This document shows positions 57,704-64,000 of a stretch of DNA of 64,000 bases, one piece after another (within the stretch, counting starts at the first letter, position 1; every line of letters starts with the position of its first letter). The notes below the pieces were generated by a model. The model saw nothing but the letters and a program-made list of their open reading frames with translations. It did no database searches and was not told the DNA's origin. This DNA is from Rhyzopertha dominica (lineage: Eukaryota > Arthropoda > Insecta > Coleoptera > Bostrichidae), in assembly GCA_025024175.1 (NCBI GenBank), contig QCXZ01000137.1, positions 3,968,001 through 4,032,000 on the forward strand, in the 5' to 3' direction. The translations under genes were made by a program, and so were the position numbers.

Positions 57704-59763
57704 CTAGGTGATTTTTTGAAAACTTCACACCTTAAATAACTTTAAATTATTTTTAAATTAGTTTTACTATTTTTTACCCATTGACGGGGTAGTGGGTCAA
57801 AAAGTGCATTGTAGCAAGTGGCTTATAAAATGGAATATTTTGGACTTTTTTTAACAAAATTTATTGTCTTAAAAAATAATTGTTACACCTAAGCAAAATG
57901 CCAAAAATACTTAAAATTTTCTTTCGACATTACTTTATATTGCAACTCGACAGTTTATACTGAATTGGCTAAATAATTATCTACTTTGTGTTTCCAATTT
58001 TTTGTTTCAACTTTTTGGCTACTTCTTTGGCACGACCATCTTTTTGTTCACATTCCTTTTTATAAATCGCGTGAAATTTTAAAGTGAGAGTCCAAGTGAT
58101 AATGGTTTATTCAACTGCCGAAAGGGTAGAAATAATTTTTATTTACGGTGCTGACCGTAGCTGTGCTCGTGCGTCAGCAAGGGTGTTTAACGAACGGCAT
58201 CCCGATAAAAATGTTGACGCTAGGTACATTCTCGATCTCGTGCAGAAATTTCAAGACACTGGATCTGTAGTAAACAAAAAAAGGGCAGGGAATAGAGTCG
58301 TTGATGAAATGGCCCAACTTGAAGTACTTGGTCATTTTGCAATGGATCCAACTAGCTCTTTGCGTAACATTTCTACAGCCACTGGACTTTCTTATTCATC
58401 TGTAAGGAAAGTTACAAAACTGCACAAATTCCATCCCTATAAGATGAAAACTCTCCAGGCACTCGGCGAAGATGACTTCGATAGAAGACTGCAATTTTGC
58501 GAAATTATGACAGAAAAGATTATAGTAAATCCAAATCTAATAAAAAATATCTGCTTCAGTGATGAATGCAATTTCTTGAACGGCTCTGTAAATAAACATA
58601 ACGTCAGGTACTGGAGTGACGAAAATCCTTATATTTTTCGAGAAGGTCATACACAAGTTCCTCAGAAGCTGAACGTCTGGGCTGGAATACTTGGCAACGC
58701 AATTGTAGGTCCAATTTTCATTGATGGGACGCTAAATGGGGGAATGTATTTAGAATTACTTGATAACGTTATTGATCCTTTAATCACAGAGCAATTAGAA
58801 AACTAACGTGACCCTGAAGGAAATCCAATGTTGGATGAATACGAATTGTTTTACCAACATGATGGAGCCCCACCGCATTACGCCATTAATGTGCGAAATT
58901 GGTTAAATCATAGATTTCCTCTTCACTGGATTGGTAGGCGTGGAATAATTGAATGGCCGCCACGATCACCCGATTTGACTGCTTTAGATTTCTTTCTATG
59001 GGGTCATTTAAAATCTGTGGTTTACAAAACACAAGCTACTAGCCTGGACGATCTGCGAGATAGAATTATTAACGAGTGCAGGAGGATTCCACCTGAAACT
59101 TTCCGAAAAGTGCAGCAGGAGTTCGAGAACCGTCTGTATTATTGTATGGAAAGAGGTGGTGCACATTTTGAGAATCTATTGTAAGGTTTGAATTTCCATG
59201 GTTTTGTTCACACTGTTTTTGGAGTTACAAATAAATAATTTTTCTTTTTCGTGGACATGGACTTTCTAAAAAATTACATGATAAATACTTTAATGTTAAT
59301 AATAATGTTAAAAGAAAATTTTAAGTATTCTGGGAGTTTTTTAAGTGTTATATTTTTTACAAGTTGTTTGTTTAAATTTTGGGTTCTCGTAAGGACAAAT
59401 TTTATTTCCGCTCTAAAATAAAATACATTTTGTTGAAGAGTCCAAAATATTCAATTTAATAAGCAACCTGTTTCGTAGGCACTATTAATCTATTACCCCG
59501 TCAATAAGTTAAACGTGGTAAAACTAATTACATGGCCATACTCTTTGTGAAATAAGCTTTCAAATGATGTATCACAAGATGGATAGTTCCATTTAAAATT
59601 TTTAAAGGGGTGTCTACCCTGCCCAGAGAGTAAGCGCTATCCATTAAAAACTTATCTCAAAAGTTGTCCCCCTGCAAACAAAAGTTTACCTGTTTTTGCA
59701 AATTTTTAAATTTTTGCTATATTTAAAGTTATTTAAGGTGTGAAGTTTCATAAAATCACCCTG
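57704..59763 (+). mobile_element. DD41D mariner-like element, copy 3
   Basis: Starts CTAGGTGATTTTTTG, ends AAAATCACCCTG, TA at 57,702-57,703 and 59,764-59,765. The 5' arm has two internal deletions relative to copy 1 (~245 bp near 57,748 and ~58 bp near 57,870). The 3' arm is complete and retains the segment deleted from copies 1 and 2. Confidence 0.85.
58102..59184 (+). pseudogene. DD41D transposase, copy 3: one nonsense codon from intact
   Basis: From ATG 58,102 to the terminal stop at 59,184 the frame holds 360 residues with a single TAA at 58,804-58,806, where other copies have CAA (LENQRDPEG). It has the N-terminal DUF4817-like HTH ([20 protein letters not shown]), a second HTH-like part ([19 protein letters not shown]), and catalytic Asp in FSDECNF, YQHDGAPPHY and SPDLTALDFFLWG. 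The C-terminus is ERGGAHFENLL. It is the only copy whose frame is intact across the first-Asp region (AATTTCTTG instead of a T-run). It is probably the youngest or best-preserved member. Confidence 0.9.
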
Positions 59764-60484
59764 TATATCAATAATGTAAGTAAAAAAAAGCAGTAGGAAA
59801 TTTACTTGGGAAGATACAGAACAGAAAATTCTGAACGCCCCAGTAATACTGCGTATCAAAAACGTACAATGAAATACGCCGCTGTGATTTTTAGTTGTAT
59901 TCCCATATTCCCAAGGTCAAAGGCCGCAGCGCTCCGAGCAACAACTGGCAAAAAACGTCTGAATACACTGCTTTTTATAATAGTGTTTTTTTTTCGTCAA
60001 ACGGCACACACGATAAACGTATTATCGCGTAGCTATTTAGTTGTATCGAGGAGCTCCTAACGTGCGCGGTGTAGCTCCCCAATTTTGGTTTATGGAAGTG
60101 GTTAAAAGATGATTTCGGGAGTGATTGATGTGCGTAGTGAACTATAGTGGGTGGTAGGTGATGGCGAAAACGCCAAGCGATTGGAAATGCAAGAAATGTG
60201 AGTAATTAAAACACTTCTAAAATGTATTAAAGCAAGCGGCGTGTTTTCGCATTGGAAAGTGACGCGCGCTCTGAAAGTAGCGCTTTCAGAAAAATGATAA
60301 ATTAACTTCCTTTTGATGCTTATCACAATAAGTTTTTGATTATTTAAACAGAAGATTCTGAAAATGAATATAGTTATTTTTTTGACCCGTGACTTACTAA
60401 ATGTACCTACCTGTTCTGCTTACTAAAAGGCTATTAATAAACTAAATCATTTGTCTAACATGCCAATCAATATAACTTCACATA
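59764..60484. other. Unassigned between DD41D copies 3 and 4
   Basis: Somewhat GC-richer at 59,850-60,260; frames on both strands lack recognisable motifs. Confidence 0.4.
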
Positions 60485-62361
60485 CAGGGTGATTTTTTGA
60501 AAACTTCACACCTTAAATAACTTTAAATATAGCAAAAATTTAAAAATTTGCAAAAACAGGTAAACTTTTGTTTGCAGGGCGACTACTTTTGAGATAAGTT
60601 TTTAATGGATAGCGCTTACTCTCTGAGCAGGGTAGACACCGCTTTAAAAATTTTAAATGGAACTATCCATCTTGTGATACATCATTTGAAAGCTTATTTC
60701 ACAAAGAGTCTGGCCATGTAATTAGTTTTACCACGTTTAACTTATTGACGGGGTAATAGATTAATAGTGCCTACGAAACAGGTTGCTTATTAAATTGAAT
60801 ATTTTGGACTCTTTTCAACAAAATGTATTTTATTTTAGAGCGGAAATAAAATTTGTCCTTACGAGAACCCAAAATTTAAACAAACAACTTGTAAAAAATA
60901 TGACACTTAAAAAAACTCCCAGAATACTGAAAATTTTCTTTTAACATTATTATTAATATTAAAGTATTTATCATGTAATTTTTTAGAAAGTCCATGTCCA
61001 CGAAAAAGAAAAATTATTTATTTGTAACTCCAAAAACAGTGTGAACAAAACCATAGAAATTCAAACCTTACAATAGATTCTCAAAATGTGCACCACCTCT
61101 TTCCATACAATAATACAGACGGTTCTCGAACTCCTGCTGCACTTTTCGGAAAGTTTCAGGTGGAATCCTCCTGCACTCGTTAATAATTCTTTCTCGCAGA
61201 TCGTCCAGGCTAGTAGGTTGTGTTTTGTAAACCACAGATTTTAAATGACCCCATAGGAAGAAATCTAAAGCAGTCAAATCGGGTGATCGTGGCGGGCATT
61301 CAATTGTTCCACGCCTACCAATCCAGTGAAGAGGAAATCTATGATTTAACCAATTTCGCACATTAATGGCGTAATGCGGTGGGGCTCCATCGTGTTGGTA
61401 AAACAATTCGTATTCTTCCAACATTGGATTTCCTTCAGGGTCACGTTGGTTTTCTAATTGCTCTGTGATTAAAGGATCAATAACGTTATCAAGTAATTCT
61501 AAATACATTCCCCCATTTAGCATCCCATCAATGAAAATTGGACCTACAATTGCGTTGCCAAGTATTCCAGCCCAGACGTTCAGCTTCTGAGGAACTTGTG
61601 TATGACCTTCTCGAAAAATATAAGGATTTTCGTCACTCCAGTACCTGACGTTATGTTTATTTACAGAGCCGTTCAAAAAAATTGCATTCATCACTGAAGC
61701 AGATATTTTTTATTAGATTTGGATTTACTATAATCTTTTCTGTCATAATTTCGCAAAATTGCAGTCTTCTATCGAAGTCATCTTCGCCGAGTTCCTGGAG
61801 AGTTTTCATCTTATATGGATGGAATTTGCGCAGTTTTGTAACTTTCCTTACAGATGAATAAGAAAGTCCAGTGGCTGTAGAAATGTTACGCAAAGAGCTA
61901 GTTGGATCCATTGCAAAATGACCAAGTACTTCAAGTTGGGCCATTTCATCAACGACTCTATTCCCTGCCCATTTTTGTTTACTACAGATCCAGTGTCTTG
62001 ACATTTCTGCACGAGATCGAGAATGTACCTAGCGTCAACATTTTTATCGGGGTGCCGTTCGTTAAACACCCTTGCTGACGCACGAGCACAGCTATGCTCA
62101 GCACCGTAAATAAAAATTATTTCTACCCTTTCGGCAGTTGAATAAACCATTATCACTTGGACTCTCACTTTAAAATTTCACGCGATTTATAAAAAGGAAT
62201 GTAAACAAAAAGATGGTCGTGCCAAAGAAGTAGCCAAAAAGTTGAAACAAAAAATTGGAAACACAAAGTAGATAATTATTTAGCGAATTCAGTATAAACT
62301 GTCGAGTTGCAATATCAAGTAATGTCGAAAGAAAATTTTAAGTATTTTTGGCATTTTGCTT
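60485..62361 (-). mobile_element. DD41D mariner-like element, copy 4 (5' arm lost)
   Basis: The 3' terminus CAGGGTGATTTTTTG at 60,485 is preceded by TA. Homology stops at about 62,361, inside the 5' arm, so the outer ~420 bp including the 5' terminus is missing. The 3' arm is complete. Confidence 0.85.
61068..62150 (-). pseudogene. DD41D transposase pseudogene, copy 4
   Basis: Starts at ATG near 62,150 and breaks after KNGQG near 61,970 (shortened A-run). It continues in a second frame to SDECNF, breaks again at the seven-T run near 61,675, and finishes in a third frame to 61,068. All motifs including FYQHDGAPPHY and SPDLTALDFFLWG are present. Confidence 0.85.
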
Positions 62362-62775
62362 ATATATTTATTTTTTTGTCATGCATTTGGATAAATTAAC
62401 TGGAAAATGCAATATGCGTTGTAAACAAAATATCGAGCATTTAATTTGTTAACGCTAGAACTTAAGTTTGCCGAAAATCGTTTAAGTTTAATAGAATTAA
62501 CAAAGGTGTATTATTAAGCAAAACTCTTTTATATAAAAAAAAAACAGATGTTGATAGCAAGTGTCCGCTTTACTCAAAATTCACATATAGCATTGAAAAA
62601 AATTGACACGAGAGGCATTTTACTCCATAAAAGATTTTCTCAATTTTTTAAATTCCAGTGTTTTCTGTTGTCTTGCTTTATAGCTGCTTGTTTGCATAGT
62701 CTGTTTTTACCACTTTTACTTGTTTTTACATTACGTTTTTATCTGTATTGTCCTGATCTGACATGATTAAACATA
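62362..62775. other. Unassigned between DD41D copies 4 and 5
   Basis: AT-rich, no recognised motif. The junction at 62,361 marks the breakpoint of copy 4. Confidence 0.4.
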
Positions 62776-64000
62776 CAGGGATATTTTTTGAAAACTTCAC
62801 ACCTTACATAACTTTAAATGGAGGAAAAATTTAAAATTTTGCAAAAACAGGTAAACATTTGTTTGCAGGGGGACAACTTTTGAGATAAGTTTTTAATGGA
62901 TAGCGCTTTCTATCTTAGCGGGGTAGATACCCCTTCAAAAATTTTAAATGAAACTACCCATCTTACGATACATCATTTAAAAGCTTATTACACAAGGAGT
63001 CTTGCCATGTAATTAGTTTTACTATTTTTTACCCTTTGACGGGGTAGTGGGTCAAAAAGTGCATTGTAGCAAGTGGCTTATAAAATGGAATATTTTAGAC
63101 TTTTTTTTAACAAAATTTATTGTCTTGCAGTTACAATAAAAATTGTCCTTACTTAAGCCTAAAAAAACTTGTTAAAAATAATTGTTACACCTAAGCAAAA
63201 TGCCAAAAATATTTAAAATTTTCTTTCGACATTACTTGATATTGCAACTCGACAGTTTATACTGAATTGGCTAAATAATTATCTACTTTGTGTTTCCAAT
63301 TTTTTGATTCAACTTTTTGGCTACTTCTTTGGCACGACCATCTTTTTGTTCACATTCCTTTTTATAAATCGCGTGAAATTTTAAAGTGAGAATCCAAGTG
63401 ATAATGGTCTATTCAACTGCCGAAAGGGTAGAAATAATTTTTATTTACGGTGCTGAGCATAGTTGTGCTCGTGCGTCAGCAAGGGTGTTTAACGAACGGC
63501 ACCCCGATAAAAATGTTGACGCTAGGTACATTCTCGATCTCGTGCAGAAATTTCAAGACACTGGATCTGTAGTAAACAAAAAAAAGGCTGCAATTTTGCG
63601 AAATTATGACAGAAAAGATTATAGTAAATCCAAATCTAATAAAAAATATCTGCTTCAGTGATGAATGCACATTTTTTTTGAACGGCTCTGTAAATAAACA
63701 TAACGTCAGGTACTGGAGTGACGAAGATGCTTATATTTTTCGAGAAGGTCGTACACAAGTTCCTCAGAAGCTGAACGTCTGGGCTGGAATACTTGGCAAC
63801 GCAATTGTAGGTCCAATTTTCATTGATGGGACGCTAAATGGGGGAATGTATTTAGAATTACTTGATAACGTTATTGATCCTTTAATCACAGAGCAATTAA
63901 AAAACCAACGTGACCCTGAAGGAAATCCAATGTTGGATGAATACGAATTGTTTTACCAACATGATGGAGCCCCATCGCATTACGCCATTAATGTGCGAAA
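62776..64000 (+). mobile_element. DD41D mariner-like element, copy 5 (runs off the window)
   Basis: Starts CAGGGATATTTTTTG after TA at 62,774-62,775, with a complete 5' arm. The transposase from ATG near 63,404 has lost about 220 bp between VVNKK and the AILRNYDRK reading at about 63,585. It has an eight-T run beside the first catalytic Asp near 63,672, and continues to the window edge. Confidence 0.85.
63404..64000 (+). pseudogene. DD41D transposase pseudogene, copy 5 (internal deletion, partial)
   Basis: The N-terminal 60 residues are followed by a deletion that removes the second DNA-binding segment, then by a frameshifted catalytic region that reaches YQHDGAPSHY at the window end. The Pro of the PPH motif is Ser here. 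The third catalytic Asp lies outside the window. Confidence 0.8.

Overview
This window looks like a piece of an insect nuclear genome. The DNA is AT-rich and has almost no long open reading frames. It is packed with decayed transposable elements of insect type: Tc1/mariner, pogo/Tigger, hAT, Crypton-like, Jockey/CR1-like LINEs and Penelope-like elements (PLEs). A few scattered single N bases point to a draft assembly. I see no tRNA, rRNA or CRISPR array and nothing bacterial. Family names come from motif recognition by eye; no database search was possible.

Two stretches look like host gene sequence, both on the + strand. One is a 66-nt symmetric internal exon with strong splice sites at 11,704-11,769. 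The other is a GC-rich coding exon of exactly 220 codons at 24,651-25,310 that ends at a GTAAGT donor. I recognise neither protein. Nearly all recognisable LINE and PLE relics lie on the - strand, as expected if much of the window is intron of a + strand gene.

Layout. 0.9-3.25 kb: Tc1-like relic joined to a LINE. 4.6-5.1 kb: Crypton-like recombinase relic. 5.4-10.25 kb: two LINEs, the second carrying a PLE fragment with a clear target-site duplication (TSD) and flanked by a THAP-like TIR element. 13.48-15.44 kb: Tigger element. 15.46-17.72 kb: copy 1 of a DD41D mariner-like family. 18.6-20.1 kb: mariner with a long open transposase frame. 21.06-22.31 kb: THAP-like element, copy 2. 22.75-24.0 kb: PLE with a large hairpin. 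24.65-25.3 kb: host exon. 25.5-27.3 kb: mariner and LINE fragments. 27.7-30.4 kb: DD41D copy 2 inside an older relic. 31.1-33.7 kb: paired repeats. 34.4 kb: empty-site paralogue. 35.8-39.1 kb: LINE fragments. 40.7-42.5 kb: non-autonomous hAT with a perfect 8-bp TSD. 45.4-45.8 kb: a 427-bp unit with interlocked inverted repeats and a 13-bp direct repeat at its ends. 47.4 kb: PLE. 50.5-51.8 kb: DDE transposase relic. 53.3-55.1 kb: THAP-like element copy 3 beside a LINE. 55.2-56.7 kb: another DD41D-type relic and a PLE. 57.7-64 kb: DD41D copies 3, 4 and 5 in alternating orientation.

There is no operon or pathway here. The story is one of nested insertion, recombination between elements and decay. 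The best candidate for something undescribed is the 45.4-kb unit. Next are the DD41D family with its long diverged terminal arms, and the THAP-remnant elements bounded by AATT.
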